A program made the position numbers and the translations under genes. Below are positions 1-12,998 of a stretch of DNA of 46,719 bases, piece by piece. Source of the DNA: an uncultured beta proteobacterium (GTDB taxonomy: Bacteria > Pseudomonadota > Gammaproteobacteria > Burkholderiales > Burkholderiaceae_C); contig CAIJPE010000125.1 of assembly GCA_903822435.1 (NCBI GenBank), positions 1 to 46,719 of the forward strand, given 5' to 3'. Positions within the stretch are counted from its first letter, which is position 1. The number at the start of each line of letters is the position of its first letter. Under the pieces are notes generated by a model that saw nothing but the letters and a program-made list of their open reading frames with translations, had not been told where the DNA came from and did no database searches.

Positions 1-119
1 CCGGCGGTGATGGCCGCGCTGGTCAGCACTGGAGCGGCATGGGCCGCCCCGTAGATGAAGCCCAGCGCCACCACGGCAGTCTGTGCGAGTCGAACGGACA
101 GGGATCGATGTTTCTGCAT
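1..119 (-). CDS. Secreted protein, N-terminal end only (cut by window edge)
   Basis: Only the first 39 codons lie in the window. They read MQKHRSLSVRLAQTAVVALG and continue through a hydrophobic stretch to an AHA-A cleavage site near residue 28, a standard Sec signal peptide: a basic start, a hydrophobic core and small residues before the cut. The ATG at 117-119 is preceded by GGAG at a good distance. The mature part is missing, so no function can be given. It is the leftmost gene and reads out of the window; its upstream 230 bases separate it from the end of malQ. Confidence 0.7.
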   Translation of the reverse strand, partial: MQKHRSLSVRLAQTAVVALGFIYGAAHAAPVLTSAAITA

Positions 120-351
120 GGTGTCTCCGATGTTGCAACGCACCACAGCATGTTGCTGGGCTTGACGTTCCGAGGAGACCAAATTGCACCATTTGTGCCA
201 ATCCCAAAAAGACTTTGAAAATCATCGAGTTGTTCGGATTCCCCGCACCTGGGCGGGGGCGGGCGTAAATTGCTTCGACACTCAGCAAGGTGAATATCAA
301 CCGGGTTGGACGTGAACTGGACAAGACAGTCCGGCTTGCCGGCTGAACGGC

Positions 352-1854
352 TCAAGCAGCCGCTGCCACCCGCCCGTAGAAGCGCCCCAGCTCGGCCAGC
401 CGCCCGGCATGCCAGGAGTGCACCTGGCTCCACTGGAAGCGCCAACCCCACCAGCCGCTTTCCTGGCCGGGGAAGTTCATGCGGCATTCGGTGGGCAGCG
501 CCAGCACGTCCTGCATGGGGTGGACGGCGGTGTCGGCCACGCTGGACATCGCCTCGCGGATCAGTGTCCAGGGCATGTCGTGGCCATCGGTGCCCAGGTA
601 GCCGCGGGCGAAGTTGCGTTCGCGGTCGCTGGCGTTGGCCCACCAGCCGGCCACGGTGTCGTTGTCGTGCGTGCCGGTGTACACCACGGTGTCGTGCTCG
701 TGGTTGTGCGTGAGGAAGTGGTTCGATGCGTCGCTGCCGAAGGCGAATTGAAGGATGCGCATGCCCGGCAGGCCGAACTTCTTGCGCAGCGCGACGACGT
801 CGGGCGTGATCACGCCGAGGTCTTCCGCGATGATGGGGATCGGGCCCAGGGCCTTGTTGATGGCCTTGAACAGACCCTCGCCGGGCCCGGGCACCCAGGT
901 GCCGTGCTCGGCCGTGGGATAGGCGGCCGGGATCTCCCAGTAGCCCGCAAAGCCGCGGAAGTGGTCGATGCGCACGATGTCCACCAGCTCGAAAGTGCGC
1001 CGGATGCGCTCCACCCACCAGGCGTAGCCGTCCTTGGCGTGTTCGCTCCAGCGGTACAGCGGGTTGCCCCAGCGCTGGCCGGTGACGGCGAAGATGTCCG
1101 GCGGCACGCCGGCCACCACGCGCGGCCGGCCGGCGGAGGTCAGGTCGAACAGGTGCTGGTTCGACCAGACTTCGGCGCTGAGGTAGGCGATGAAGATGGG
1201 CGTGTCGCCGATGATCTCCACGCCCTTGCCGTTGGCGTAGGCCTTCAGGGCCATCCACTGCCGATAGAACGACCATTGGCAGAACTGCCAGAAGGCCACG
1301 CGGCTGGCGTGGTGCGCCCTCGCCGCGGCCAGGGCCCCGGGTTCGCGCGCCACGAGCTCGGGCTCCCACTCGCTCCAGTCGCGCCAGTGGTGGCTTTCGC
1401 ACAGGGACATGAACAGGCTGTAGTCGCCCAGCCATGCGCTGTGTTCCTGCGCGAACTGCGCGAAGGCCTCGCGCTGGGCCGTGGTGCCATGCGAGGCGAA
1501 ACGGGCCGCCGCCTTGGCCAGCCGGTCCATGCGAAAAGGCACCATGCAGGCGAAGTCCACCGTCTCCGCAGACATGCCCGGGGTGGGGATCAGGTCTTCG
1601 GCATCCAGGAAGCCCTGGCGGTACAGCTCGTCCAAGTCGACCAGCAACTGGTTGCCGGCAAAGGCCGAATTGCTCATGTAGGGCGAGTTGCCCGGGCCGA
1701 TGCCGGCCAGCGGCAGGATCTGCCAGAGCTTCTGGCCACCGGCCACGAGCCAGTCCACGAAGTGGTAGGCGTCGCGGCCGAGGTCACCGGACCCGTGGGG
1801 GCCGGGCAGGGATGTGGGGTGCAGCAGCACGCCGCTGGCGCGGGGAAATCTCAT
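352..1854 (-). CDS. malQ: 4-alpha-glucanotransferase (amylomaltase)
   Basis: A 500-residue GH77 enzyme that moves alpha-1,4-glucan segments between maltodextrins and releases glucose, in the cytoplasm. The N-terminus RASGVLLHPTSLPGPHGSGDLG is the family's opening motif (SGxLLHPTSLPG). The catalytic aspartate lies in VRIDHFRGF, the acid/base glutamate in IIAEDLG, and the third carboxylate in THDNDT. The start at 1854 was chosen because the frame upstream runs into glgX and lacks family similarity; its ATG overlaps the glgX stop by four bases (ATGA). It is last in the glgP-glgB-glgX-malQ operon, where it would recycle the short glucans left by phosphorylase and debranching enzyme. Length and motifs are normal. 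Confidence 0.95.
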   Translation of the reverse strand: MRFPRASGVLLHPTSLPGPHGSGDLGRDAYHFVDWLVAGGQKLWQILPLAGIGPGNSPYMSNSAFAGNQLLVDLDELYRQGFLDAEDLIPTPGMSAETVDFACMVPFRMDRLAKAAARFASHGTTAQREAFAQFAQEHSAWLGDYSLFMSLCESHHWRDWSEWEPELVAREPGALAAARAHHASRVAFWQFCQWSFYRQWMALKAYANGKGVEIIGDTPIFIAYLSAEVWSNQHLFDLTSAGRPRVVAGVPPDIFAVTGQRWGNPLYRWSEHAKDGYAWWVERIRRTFELVDIVRIDHFRGFAGYWEIPAAYPTAEHGTWVPGPGEGLFKAINKALGPIPIIAEDLGVITPDVVALRKKFGLPGMRILQFAFGSDASNHFLTHNHEHDTVVYTGTHDNDTVAGWWANASDRERNFARGYLGTDGHDMPWTLIREAMSSVADTAVHPMQDVLALPTECRMNFPGQESGWWGWRFQWSQVHSWHAGRLAELGRFYGRVAAAA

Positions 1855-4016
1855 GGGATGGAGCTTCCGGGGGATGTCGGTTTGAATATCGGCCAGCCCG
1901 CCTGGGCGGGCCCGGCGTCGCGCAGCAGCACCATGCTGCGCGCAGGCAGCATGTAGTGATCGGGGTCTGGCGCTTCGCTGCGGCGCCAGGTGGTTCGGCC
2001 GTCGGCAGCGGTGCTGTCGAGTTCGCCCACCCATTGGCCGGCCGGCAGCCGGAAGCTGGCGTCCATGTCGCGGCCGTTGACCATCAGCAGCAAGGGCCCG
2101 TCGGCGCGCCCGGGCAGGCCGATGAAGGCTCCGAGGATGCGCGACATGCGGTTGTTCCAGTGCTCTGGCGTCATGGGCTCGCCGGTGCGGCGCAGCCAGG
2201 CCAGGTCTTGCAGGCCTTGCGCATTGTCAAGGCCGGTGTACCAGCGCAGCCCCAGGGGCAGCAGCCGCTTGCGCAGCGACAGCAGGTGGGCGGTGTAGTC
2301 GACCAGCGCCTGGTCGGCGTTGGGCCAGTCGATCCAGGTGAGCTCGTTGTCCTGACAGTAGGGGTTGTTGTTGCCACCCTGGCTGTGCCCGAGCTCGTCG
2401 CCGGCCGCCAGCATGGGCGTGCCCTGGGACAGCACCACCGTGGCCAGCAGGCAGCGCTGCAGCCGGCGCCGCCGCTCCAGCACCAGGGGGTCTTCGGTCG
2501 GGCCTTCCCAACCGCAGTTCCAGCTCAGGTTGTGGCCGTGGCCGTCGCGGTTGTCTTCGAGGTTGGCCTCGTTGTGGCGCATGTCGTAGCTCACCAGGTC
2601 GGCCAGGGTGAAGCCGTCGTGCGAGACCACGTAATTCACCGATTCCGCCGGGGGCCGCTGACGGCGCTGGAACAGGTCGCTGGAACCTGCCAGGCGCAGC
2701 GCGAATTCGCCGCGCGTGCAGTCACCGCCCAGCCAGAAGGCGCGGGCCGTGTCGCGGAAGTGGTCGTTCCACTCGAGCCAGCCGTGCGGGAACTGCCCCA
2801 CCTGGTAGCCATCGGGGCCCAGGTCCCAGGGTTCGGCGATGAGCTTGACGGCCTGCAGCAACGGATCCTGGTGCAATGCCTTGAAGAAGGCCCCGTGGCG
2901 GTCGAAGGCGCGAGCACCGCGGCCCAGCACAGGGGCCAGGTCGAAGCGGAAGCCGTCCACGTGCATTTCGCCCACCCAGTAGCGCAGGCTGTCCAGCACC
3001 ATCTGCAGCGTGCGCGGCTGGTTCAGGTCGAGGGCATTGCCGCAGCCGCTCCAGTTCTCGTAGCGGTCGCGCTGGTCGGGTGGCAGGCGGTACCAACTGC
3101 GGTTGTCCAGACCGCGCCAGCTGATCGTGGGCCCGCGCTCGTCGCCCTCTGGCGTGTGGTTGTAGACCACGTCCAGCAGCACCTCGAAGCCGGCCTGGTG
3201 CAGCCTGCGCACCATGCTGCGGAACTCGTCGCGCGGCTGCGCCGTGGCCGCATAGCGGGGGTCGGGGCAGAAGAAGCCCAGGGTGTTGTAGCCCCAGTAG
3301 TTGGTCAGGCCCATCTCGATCAGGCGCGACTCGTCGAGGATCTGCTGCACCGGCAGCAGGCTGACCGCGGTCACCCCCAGTCGCTTCAGGTGGGCCAGCG
3401 CGGCATCGCTGGCCAGGCCGTCATAGGTGCCGCGCAATTCGGCGGGCACGCCAGGCATCCGGCGGGTGAAGCCGCGAACGTGAAGCTCGTAGATGACGGT
3501 GTCGGCCAGTGGAATGGCGGGCGGCACGTCGCCCTGCCAGTCGAAGCGGTCCTGCACCACGCGGGCCTTCAGCGCGTCCGCGCCGTTGTCCCGCGTGTCC
3601 ATGTGCTGCGGGTGCACGGGGTCGGCCCCGAAGTGCGCGCAGCGCCAGTCGAAGCGGCCGACGATCTCGCGCGCCCAGGGGTCGAGCAGCAGCTTGTTCG
3701 GGTTGAATCGGTGGCCGCGGTCGGGGCGCCAGGGCCCCTGCGCGCGAAAGCCGTACAGCAGCCCGGGCGCGGCGCCCGGCAGCCAGCCGTGCCAGATGTC
3801 GCCGCTGCGTCCGGGCAGCGGGATGCGGGCGAGTTCGACCGCGCCAGCGGCGTCGTAAACGCACAGGTCCACCTGGGTCGCGTTGGCCGAGAACACGGCG
3901 AAGTTCACGCCGCCCTCACCGGCATGCGCGCCCATGGGCCAAGGGCGGCCTTCTGCCAGCACGGCAGGCCACTGCCCGTCGGCGGGCTGTCCGGCGGCGT
4001 GGCTCAAGCGGTCCAT
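1851..4016 (-). CDS. glgX: Glycogen debranching enzyme (isoamylase type)
   Basis: A 721-residue GH13 enzyme that hydrolyses alpha-1,6 branches of phosphorylase-trimmed glycogen. An N-terminal CBM48 part ([20 protein letters not shown]) precedes the barrel. The nucleophile aspartate is in [13 protein letters not shown], the acid/base glutamate in [11 protein letters not shown], and the transition-state aspartate in [17 protein letters not shown]. The ATG at 4014-4016 lies inside the end of glgB, a 13-base overlap; a TTG three codons later would overlap the glgB stop by four bases and is a possible alternative start. The stop overlaps the malQ start. Translational coupling through the operon is likely. 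All key residues are present. Confidence 0.94.
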   Translation of the reverse strand: MDRLSHAAGQPADGQWPAVLAEGRPWPMGAHAGEGGVNFAVFSANATQVDLCVYDAAGAVELARIPLPGRSGDIWHGWLPGAAPGLLYGFRAQGPWRPDRGHRFNPNKLLLDPWAREIVGRFDWRCAHFGADPVHPQHMDTRDNGADALKARVVQDRFDWQGDVPPAIPLADTVIYELHVRGFTRRMPGVPAELRGTYDGLASDAALAHLKRLGVTAVSLLPVQQILDESRLIEMGLTNYWGYNTLGFFCPDPRYAATAQPRDEFRSMVRRLHQAGFEVLLDVVYNHTPEGDERGPTISWRGLDNRSWYRLPPDQRDRYENWSGCGNALDLNQPRTLQMVLDSLRYWVGEMHVDGFRFDLAPVLGRGARAFDRHGAFFKALHQDPLLQAVKLIAEPWDLGPDGYQVGQFPHGWLEWNDHFRDTARAFWLGGDCTRGEFALRLAGSSDLFQRRQRPPAESVNYVVSHDGFTLADLVSYDMRHNEANLEDNRDGHGHNLSWNCGWEGPTEDPLVLERRRRLQRCLLATVVLSQGTPMLAAGDELGHSQGGNNNPYCQDNELTWIDWPNADQALVDYTAHLLSLRKRLLPLGLRWYTGLDNAQGLQDLAWLRRTGEPMTPEHWNNRMSRILGAFIGLPGRADGPLLLMVNGRDMDASFRLPAGQWVGELDSTAADGRTTWRRSEAPDPDHYMLPARSMVLLRDAGPAQAGWPIFKPTSPGSSIP

Positions 4017-6189
4017 TCGAAGAACACGGTGGCCAGCGGCGGCACGGTGATGACCACCGATTGGGGGCGGCCGTGGCTGGCCACGGCTTCGCTGGTGGCG
4101 GTGCCCAAGGGCGTGCCCACGTTGCTGCCGCCGTAGAACGACGAGTCGGTGTTCAGCCGCTCGGTCCAGCGGCCTGCTGCGGGCACGCCCAGCCGAAGTC
4201 CGTGGTGCACCACCGGCGCGAAGTTGCAGAGCACCAGCATCATGGCGCCCTGCCGTCCCTTGCGCACGAAGCTCAGCAGGCTGCGCTGGCTGTCCTGATG
4301 GTCGATCCACTCGAAGCCTTCGCCCGAGAAGTCCTGGTCATGCAGGGCAGGGCTGGCGGCCAGCAGGTGGTTGAGGTCGCGCACCAGGCTTTGCAGCCCG
4401 CGGTGATCGGGTTGGTCCAGCAGATGCCAGTCGAGGCCGGACTCGAAGTTCCATTCGCGTTCCTGGCCGAACTCGCAGCCCATGAAGAGCAGCTTCTTGC
4501 CCGGGTGCCCCCACATGAAGCCGTAGTAGGCGCGCAGGTTGGCGAACTTCTGCCAGCGATCGCCCGGCATGCGCTGCAGCATCGAGCCCTTGCCGTGCAC
4601 GACCTCGTCGTGCGAGATGGGCAGCACGAAGTTCTCGGTGAAGGCGTAGATCAGGCCGAAGGTGAGCTCGCCGTGATGGAAGGCGCGGTGGATGGGGTCT
4701 CGCTGGATGTACTGCAGCGTGTCGTGCATCCACCCCATGTTCCACTTGAAATGGAACCCCAGCCCGCCGGCCCAGGTGGGGCGCGAGACGGCCGGGAAGG
4801 CCGTGGATTCTTCGGCCAGGGTGATGGCCTGCGGGCGTTCGCCGCCCACGACCTCGTTCGTGCGTTTGAGGAAGGCGATGGCTTCCAGGTTCTCGCGCCC
4901 GCCATGCACGTTCGGGATCCACTGGCCGGCCTTGCGGCTGTAGTCGCGGTACAGCATGGAGGCCACGGCGTCCACGCGCAGGCCGTCCACGCCGTAGCGC
5001 TCCAGCCAGTAGAGCGCGTTGCCCACCAGGAAGTTGCGCACCTCCGTCCGGCCGAAGTTGTAGATCAGCGTGTTCCAGTCGTTGTGGTATCCCTCGCGCG
5101 GGTCAGCGTATTCATACAGGTGCGTGCCGTCGAACTGGGCCAGGCCGTGGGCATCGGCCGGAAAGTGCGCGGGCACCCAATCCAGCAGCACGCCGATGCC
5201 CGCCTCATGGGCCTTCTCGACGAAACGGCGCAGCCCCGCGGGGTCGCCGAAGCGGGCGGTCGGCGCGTACAGGCCCAGCGTCTGGTAGCCCCAGGACCCG
5301 TCGAAGGGGTGCTCGCTGACGGGCAGCAGTTCGAGGTGCGTGAAGCCCATCTCGCGGGCGTAGCCGACGAGCTCGTCGGCCAGCTCATCCCAGTTCAACC
5401 AGCGGTTGCCCTCGGCGGCGCGGCGGCGCCAGCTGGACAGGTGCACCTCGTAGATGCTCAAGGGCGCGTCCAGCGCATTGGCCCGTTCGCGCTGCGTCGA
5501 GGGCGGCACCATGGCCGGCATGGGGGCCACGATGCTGGCTGTGGCGGGGCGCATCTCGGCGTGCCGGGCGTAGGGGTCGGCCTTCTGCGGCAGAAGCTGG
5601 CCGTTGCGGTCGAGCAACTCGTACTTGTAGCGGGCGCCTGGGCCCAGATCGGGCAGGAACAGCTCCCAGACGCCGCATTCGCGGCGCAGGCGCATGGGGT
5701 GCCGGCAGCCGTTCCAGAGGTTGAAGTCGCCCACCACGCTCACACGCGAGGCGTTGGGCGCCCAGACGCTGAAGGCCGTGCCGGCCACGCCGTCCATCGT
5801 GCGGGGTGAGGCGCCCATGATGTCGTGCGGCCGGAGGTGCGAACCTTCGGCCAGCAGCCAGACGTCCATCTCGCCCAGCACCGTGCCGAAGCGGTAGGGG
5901 TCTTCCAGCAGCGCGTGCGAGCCATCGTGCCAAGCCACCTGCAGGCGGTAGGGCCCGGGCGCCGGCAGGGCGCCTTCGAACACGCCGTCGCCGTGCATGC
6001 AGCGCAGTTCGGCCTGGCCGCCATCGGTGACCGCAGCCACCGACGCCGCGCCGGGCAGCAGCGCCCGCACCCACGTGCGGCCGTCAGGTCCGGCATGTGG
6101 GCCGAGCACCGCAAAGGGGTCGCCGTGCGTACCACGCCGCAGCGCGTCGATCTCGTGCGGAGTCAACATGCCTTCGGCAGCAGCAGCGC

Positions 6190-6193
<4 letters not shown>
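4004..6193 (-). CDS. glgB: 1,4-alpha-glucan branching enzyme
   Basis: A 729-residue GH13 enzyme that makes the alpha-1,6 branches of glycogen. An N-terminal CBM48-like segment ([13 protein letters not shown]) is followed by a second one ([21 protein letters not shown]) and the catalytic barrel. The nucleophile aspartate is in [18 protein letters not shown], the acid/base glutamate in [10 protein letters not shown], and the third acid in [13 protein letters not shown]. The longest frame begins with a TTG at 6191-6193 that overlaps the glgP stop (TTGA); the first ATG is eight codons later at 6167-6169. Neither has a clear ribosome binding site, so the overlap favours the TTG. It sits between glgP and glgX in the leftward operon. 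Confidence 0.94.
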
Positions 6194-8634
<2,441 letters not shown>

Positions 8635-8738
8635 GGACGGTGCTGGGCTGCAGGCGGCGGGCTGGATTGAATATCGCTATGCGTTTGAGTGTGACCGAAG
8701 GCCTGGGGCAGCGTCAATCCGCCCCGGACGGCACTCGG

Positions 8739-8753
8739 TGTAGTTTGACTACA
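8739..8753. promoter_or_regulatory. Perfect 15-base palindromic operator candidate
   Basis: TGTAGT and ACTACA form a perfect inverted repeat around TTG, about 105 bases upstream of the glgP ATG. The size and symmetry fit the site of a dimeric helix-turn-helix repressor such as a LacI- or GntR-family protein. No such regulator gene is in the window, so the binder is unknown. Confidence 0.5.
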
Positions 8754-8901
8754 GAGGCCAGTCATCGATCATGGGCCTGGTCGGAAGACTCTGAAGATAA
8801 TGTGTTATAAATCATGTATTTATCTAGTTAATATGAAGCTAAATCTAACTTTCGACACCGCCCCTCAGGGTGCCCTTCAGCCTGCGGCCTCGGGCTCGTC
8901 A

Positions 8902-8916
8902 TGTAGTTTTGCTGCA
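8902..8916. promoter_or_regulatory. Second, degenerate copy of the operator near glgC
   Basis: TGTAGT, then TTT, then GCTGCA. The left half is identical to the site at 8739 and the right half matches four of six positions, with the same three-base spacer. It lies 20 bases before the glgC ATG, a position where a bound protein would block initiation. The two centres are 163 bases apart, which would allow looping. Confidence 0.4.
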
Positions 8917-8936
8917 TACACCGCAAAGGCGAGCTC

Positions 8937-10202
8937 ATGAGTTCCTTCGATGTGGCCCAGAGCCTGGATCTGCCGCGGCGCGCGGTGGCCCTGGTGCTGG
9001 CCGGCGGCCGTGGCAGCCGTCTGCGAAACCTGACCGACAGCCGGGCCAAGCCCGCCGTGTATTTCGGCGGCAAATTCCGGATCGTCGATTTCGCGCTTTC
9101 CAATTGCATGAACTCCGGCATCCGCCGCATCGGGGTCATCACGCAATACAAGAGCCACAGCCTGCTGCGCCACCTGCAACGCGGCTGGGCTTTCCTGAAA
9201 AGCGAGATGAATGAATTCGTCGACCTGCTGCCCGCGCAGCAACGGGTGGACGAGGAAAGCTGGTATCGCGGCACCGCCGACGCCGTCTACCAGAACCAGG
9301 ACATCCTGGCCGCCTACCGCGCCGATTACGTCGTGGTGCTGGCCGGCGACCATGTCTACAAGCAGAACTACGCCGTGATGCTGGCCGACCACGTGGCCAT
9401 GGGCCGGGAGGTCACCGTCGGCTGCATCGACGTGCCCCGCGAAGAGGCCAAGGCCTTCGGCGTGATGGCGATCGACGAGCACCGCCGCATCCTCGATTTC
9501 GTCGAAAAGCCGGCCGAGCCGCCCACGCTGCCGGGCCGCCCGGACCGCTCCCTGGCCAGCATGGGCATCTACATCTTCAACGCCCGCTACCTGTATCGCG
9601 AACTCGAGCGCGACATGGCCGACCCCAACTCGAGCCATGACTTCGGCAAGGACATCATCCCCAAGATGGTCAAGGCCGGCGTGGCCGTGGCCCACCCCTT
9701 CGAGATGAGCTGCGTGGGCAGCAAGCCCGGCATGGGCCCGTACTGGCGCGACGTGGGCACCATCGATGCCTACTGGGACGCGAACATCGACCTCACGGCC
9801 ACCGACCCGCTGCTCAACCTGTACGACACCAACTGGCCGATCTGGACCTACCAGCAGCAGTTGCCGCCAGCCAAGTTCGTGCACAACCAGGACGACCGGC
9901 GCGGCATGGCCATCGAGTCGCTGGTCTCGGGCGGGTGCATCGTCTCGGGCGCGGTGTTCCGCTCGGTGCTGTTCTCGGACGTGCGGGTGCACTCGTACTC
10001 GTCGGTCAACTGGAGCGTGCTGCTGCCCGGCGTGCAGGTGGGCCGCAACGCGCGGCTGACCCGCGTGGTGGTCGACCGGGATTGCATGATTCCCGACAAC
10101 ATGGTCATCGGCGAAGACGCGGCCGTGGATGCCGCGCGTTTCTACCGCACCGAGTCCGGCATCACCCTCGTCACGCGAGACATGCTCCGCAACCTGGCTT
10201 GA
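8937..10202 (+). CDS. glgC: Glucose-1-phosphate adenylyltransferase
   Basis: A 421-residue ADP-glucose pyrophosphorylase that makes ADP-glucose from ATP and glucose-1-phosphate, the committed step of glycogen synthesis. The nucleotide-binding start is [22 protein letters not shown] (the family usually has GGRGTRL), followed by [18 protein letters not shown]. The substrate-binding part VEKPAEPP and the C-terminal left-handed beta-helix ([37 protein letters not shown]) are in place. AGGCGAG precedes the ATG at 8937. It is first in a two-gene operon with glgA, 14 bases apart, and diverges from the glycogen breakdown genes. Confidence 0.96.
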   Translation: MSSFDVAQSLDLPRRAVALVLAGGRGSRLRNLTDSRAKPAVYFGGKFRIVDFALSNCMNSGIRRIGVITQYKSHSLLRHLQRGWAFLKSEMNEFVDLLPAQQRVDEESWYRGTADAVYQNQDILAAYRADYVVVLAGDHVYKQNYAVMLADHVAMGREVTVGCIDVPREEAKAFGVMAIDEHRRILDFVEKPAEPPTLPGRPDRSLASMGIYIFNARYLYRELERDMADPNSSHDFGKDIIPKMVKAGVAVAHPFEMSCVGSKPGMGPYWRDVGTIDAYWDANIDLTATDPLLNLYDTNWPIWTYQQQLPPAKFVHNQDDRRGMAIESLVSGGCIVSGAVFRSVLFSDVRVHSYSSVNWSVLLPGVQVGRNARLTRVVVDRDCMIPDNMVIGEDAAVDAARFYRTESGITLVTRDMLRNLA

Positions 10203-10216
10203 GCGGGGTGGGTGCG

Positions 10217-11698
10217 ATGAAAGTGCTACATGTGGCGGTGGAGGTGTTCCCGCTGATCAAGACCGGCGGGCTGGCCGACGTGGTGGCCGCCTTGCCCGTG
10301 GCGCTGGCCGAGCAGGGCGCCGACATCCGCCTGCTCCTGCCGGGGCTGCCCGCGGTGATGGACGGGGTGCAGGGCGCGCGCACCATCATCGACATCGGCA
10401 GCTGCTTCGGCGCCATGCGCGTGCGGCTGCTGCTGGCGCGCATGCCGGGCACCAAGTTGCCGGTGTATGTCATCGATGCGCCGTACCTGTACCGCCGTGG
10501 CGGTGGACCTTACCAGGATGCCGAGGGCGAGCCCTGGCCCGACAACATGCAGCGCTTCGCCCTGCTGGGCTGGGTGGCTGCGCACCTGGCCTCCGCCGAG
10601 GCCGACCCCCTGTGGGCGCCCGACATCGTCAATGCCCACGACTGGCACGCCGCGATGTGCTGTGCCTACGTGGCGGAACACGCCCCCACGCCGGCGGCCA
10701 CGGTGTACACGGTGCACAACCTGGCCTTCCAGGGCCTGTTCCCGATGACCGACTGGTCACAGCTGGGCATGGCCTCGCGCCTGATGTCCCCGGCCGGCCT
10801 GGAGTTCCACGGCCAGCTGAGCTTCATGAAGGCCGGGCTGCAGTTTGCCGACCACGTCACCACCGTCAGCCCGAACTATGCCCGCGAGATCGGCACGCAT
10901 GAATTCGGCTGCGGGCTGGACGGCGTGTTGCGCGGCCGGGGCGGCTCGGTCAGCGGCATCCTCAATGGCATCGACACCGACCTGTGGGACCCCGCCACCG
11001 ACCCTGCCATCGCCCAACGCTACGACGCCGAGCGCCTGGCCGGCAAGCAGGCCTGCCGCAAGGCGCTGCAGGCCGAACTCGGGCTGCAGGACGACGACGA
11101 CGCGTTGCTCATCACCGTGGTCAGCCGGCTCACCAGCCAGAAGGGCCTGGACCTGGTGCTGGCGGCGCTGCCGGAGATGCTGGCCGCGGGCGTGCAGCTG
11201 GCGGTGCAGGGCACGGGCGAACCGGCCCTGGAAGCCGCCTTCCGGATGGCCGAGCAGGCGCACCCTGGGCGGGTGCAGGTCTTCATCGGCTACGACGAGG
11301 CGCGGGCCCACCGGCTGATGGCCGGCGCCGATGCGATTGCCGTGCCTTCGCGCTTCGAACCCTGCGGGCTGACGCAGATGTACGGCCTGCGCTACGGCAC
11401 GCTGCCCATCGTGCGGAGGGTGGGTGGCTTGGCCGATACCGTCACCGATGCCTCCGAAGCGAACCTGGCGGCGGGCACCGCCACCGGCTTCACCTTCGAC
11501 GCCGCCACGCCATCGGCCCTGGCCCGCTGCGTGGGCCGCGCGGCCCAAAGCCGCAAGAGCCCGGCGCAATGGGGCGCCATGCTGGCCACCGCGATGGGCC
11601 GCGAACTCTCGTGGGCCGGCCCTGCGGCGCAGTACCTGGCCCTGTACGGCGAAGTGCGGGCCGCCCGGGCCGCCCGGCTCGGGCATGCCGTGGCCTGA
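10217..11698 (+). CDS. glgA: Glycogen synthase (ADP-glucose)
   Basis: A 493-residue GT5 enzyme that extends alpha-1,4-glucan from ADP-glucose. The ADP-glucose binding motif KTGGLADVV starts at residue 15; [10 protein letters not shown], the [11 protein letters not shown] segment and the C-terminal glutamate motif [30 protein letters not shown] are typical. The start at 10217 was chosen because it gives the standard [13 protein letters not shown] beginning and has a G-rich binding site just after the glgC stop; the frame is open further upstream only as an overlap with glgC. It completes the synthesis half of the locus. Confidence 0.96.
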   Translation: MKVLHVAVEVFPLIKTGGLADVVAALPVALAEQGADIRLLLPGLPAVMDGVQGARTIIDIGSCFGAMRVRLLLARMPGTKLPVYVIDAPYLYRRGGGPYQDAEGEPWPDNMQRFALLGWVAAHLASAEADPLWAPDIVNAHDWHAAMCCAYVAEHAPTPAATVYTVHNLAFQGLFPMTDWSQLGMASRLMSPAGLEFHGQLSFMKAGLQFADHVTTVSPNYAREIGTHEFGCGLDGVLRGRGGSVSGILNGIDTDLWDPATDPAIAQRYDAERLAGKQACRKALQAELGLQDDDDALLITVVSRLTSQKGLDLVLAALPEMLAAGVQLAVQGTGEPALEAAFRMAEQAHPGRVQVFIGYDEARAHRLMAGADAIAVPSRFEPCGLTQMYGLRYGTLPIVRRVGGLADTVTDASEANLAAGTATGFTFDAATPSALARCVGRAAQSRKSPAQWGAMLATAMGRELSWAGPAAQYLALYGEVRAARAARLGHAVA

Positions 11699-11730
11699 CC
11701 AGCCCAACCCCTGCGGAACCCCCCAACACC

Positions 11731-12987
11731 ATGCGCCTGAAGCCTTTTGCCTGCCCCCTGGTCGCCGCCTTGCTGTCGGGCCTCCTGGTCCTGCCCGCCG
11801 CCCATGCGGCACGCGATGAGGCGCTGCTGGCGGCCGCCCAGGCTGAAGAACCCGCGGTGGTGGCCTCGCTCAAGGAGATGGTGGCCATCGAATCCGGCAC
11901 CATGGACCTGCCCGGCCTCACCCGCATGACCGACTACGCCGAGGGGCGCCTGAAGGCCCTGGGCCTGCAGGTCGAGCGCAAGGCTTCCAGCACCGCCAGG
12001 GGCGAGATCCTGATCGGCCGGGCCCAAGGCACCGGCCGCCGCAAGCTGATGCTCATTGCCCACCTGGACACCATCTACGCGCCGGGCACGCTGGCCACCC
12101 AGCCGATCAAGCAGGACGGCAACAAGCTCTACGGCCCGGGCATCGCCGACGACAAGGGCGGGGTGGCCGTCATCCTGCATGCGCTGGGCATCCTGAAAGC
12201 CAGGGGCTGGCGCGACTATGCGCAGCTCACAGTGATGTTCAACGCCGACGAAGAATCGCAGTCTGCCGGCTCGGGCGAGGCCATCGCGGCCCTGGCCGAG
12301 CAGCACGACGTGGTGCTGTCGCACGAACCCACCGCCGCCAAGGCCGTGGCCAGGACCGAAGGCGTGCTGCTGGCCGCGGCAGGCACGGGCACCGCCAGGA
12401 TGACGGTCAAGGGCCGCGCATCGCATGCCGGTGCGGCGCCCGAACAGGGGCGCAATGCGTTGATCGAGATGGCCCACCAGCTCGGCCAGACGGCCGACAT
12501 CGCCAAGGGCATCCCGGGGGCGCAGCTCAACTGGACCGAGGCCAACTCGGGCAAGGTGCGCAACCAGATTCCCGACCTGGCGCAGGCCTCGGCCGACATC
12601 CGCCTGACGGCGGCCGATGCGGCGCAGAAGCTGGAAGCGGCGCTCAAGGTCCAGGTGGCGCAGCACAAGGTACCTGATACCGAGACCACGATCCGCATCC
12701 AGGTCGGCCGCCCGCCCTTTGCCGGCGACGACCGCACCCGGGCACTCGCCGCCAAGGCCCAGGCCATCTATGCCGAGCTCGACGGCCGGGCGCTGAGCCT
12801 GGTGCCGGGTACCGGCGGCGGCACCGATGCCGGCTACGCCAGCCGCTCGGGCAAGCCCGCCGTGCTGGAAAGCCTGGGCCTGGCCGGTTGGGGCTACCAC
12901 GCCCGCGACGAGTACATCGAACTCGACTCCATCGTGCCCCGCCTGTACCTGGGCGCGCGGCTGTTGATCGAGCTGGGCCGCGAGTAG
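11731..12987 (+). CDS. Secreted M20 metallopeptidase, glutamate carboxypeptidase type
   Basis: A 418-residue zinc peptidase related to carboxypeptidase G2, which cuts C-terminal glutamate from folates and peptides. A signal peptide with cleavage near PAAHA-ARDEA (residue 26) sends it to the periplasm. The metal ligands and catalytic residues appear in order: LIAHLDTIYAPGT, GPGIADDKGG, FNADEESQSAGS and, near the C-terminus, GTDAGYAS and GWGYHARDEYIELDS; the M20 dimerisation domain lies between (GRASHAGAAPEQGRNALIEMA). The ATG at 11731 is 32 bases after glgA with no good binding site, so read-through from glgA is possible though the functions are unrelated. The substrate is inferred from the family only. 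Confidence 0.85.
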   Translation: MRLKPFACPLVAALLSGLLVLPAAHAARDEALLAAAQAEEPAVVASLKEMVAIESGTMDLPGLTRMTDYAEGRLKALGLQVERKASSTARGEILIGRAQGTGRRKLMLIAHLDTIYAPGTLATQPIKQDGNKLYGPGIADDKGGVAVILHALGILKARGWRDYAQLTVMFNADEESQSAGSGEAIAALAEQHDVVLSHEPTAAKAVARTEGVLLAAAGTGTARMTVKGRASHAGAAPEQGRNALIEMAHQLGQTADIAKGIPGAQLNWTEANSGKVRNQIPDLAQASADIRLTAADAAQKLEAALKVQVAQHKVPDTETTIRIQVGRPPFAGDDRTRALAAKAQAIYAELDGRALSLVPGTGGGTDAGYASRSGKPAVLESLGLAGWGYHARDEYIELDSIVPRLYLGARLLIELGRE

Positions 12988-12998
12988 GCCCCGGCGCC

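Larger units (their letters stand above)
8635..8936. promoter_or_regulatory. Divergent glgP / glgC control region
   Basis: 302 bases between the start codons of glgP and glgC with no coding frame of its own. The part around 8795-8850 is strikingly AT-rich for this genome (runs such as TTATAAATCATGTATTTA), as expected of promoter DNA. Two operator-like palindromes sit in it, one nearer each gene (8739-8753 and 8902-8916). No sigma-70 hexamer pair could be assigned with confidence. The region should set the balance between glycogen breakdown (left) and synthesis (right). Confidence 0.7.

Noticed and set aside
320..351. Terminator for malQ from CCGGC/GCCGG at about 331-342
   Set aside because: The stem would leave a two-base loop and no T run follows.
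1434..4136. 900-codon plus-strand frame antisense to glgX
   Set aside because: High GC3 leaves the opposite strand open; the translation has no domain, and glgX with all catalytic residues is on the minus strand.
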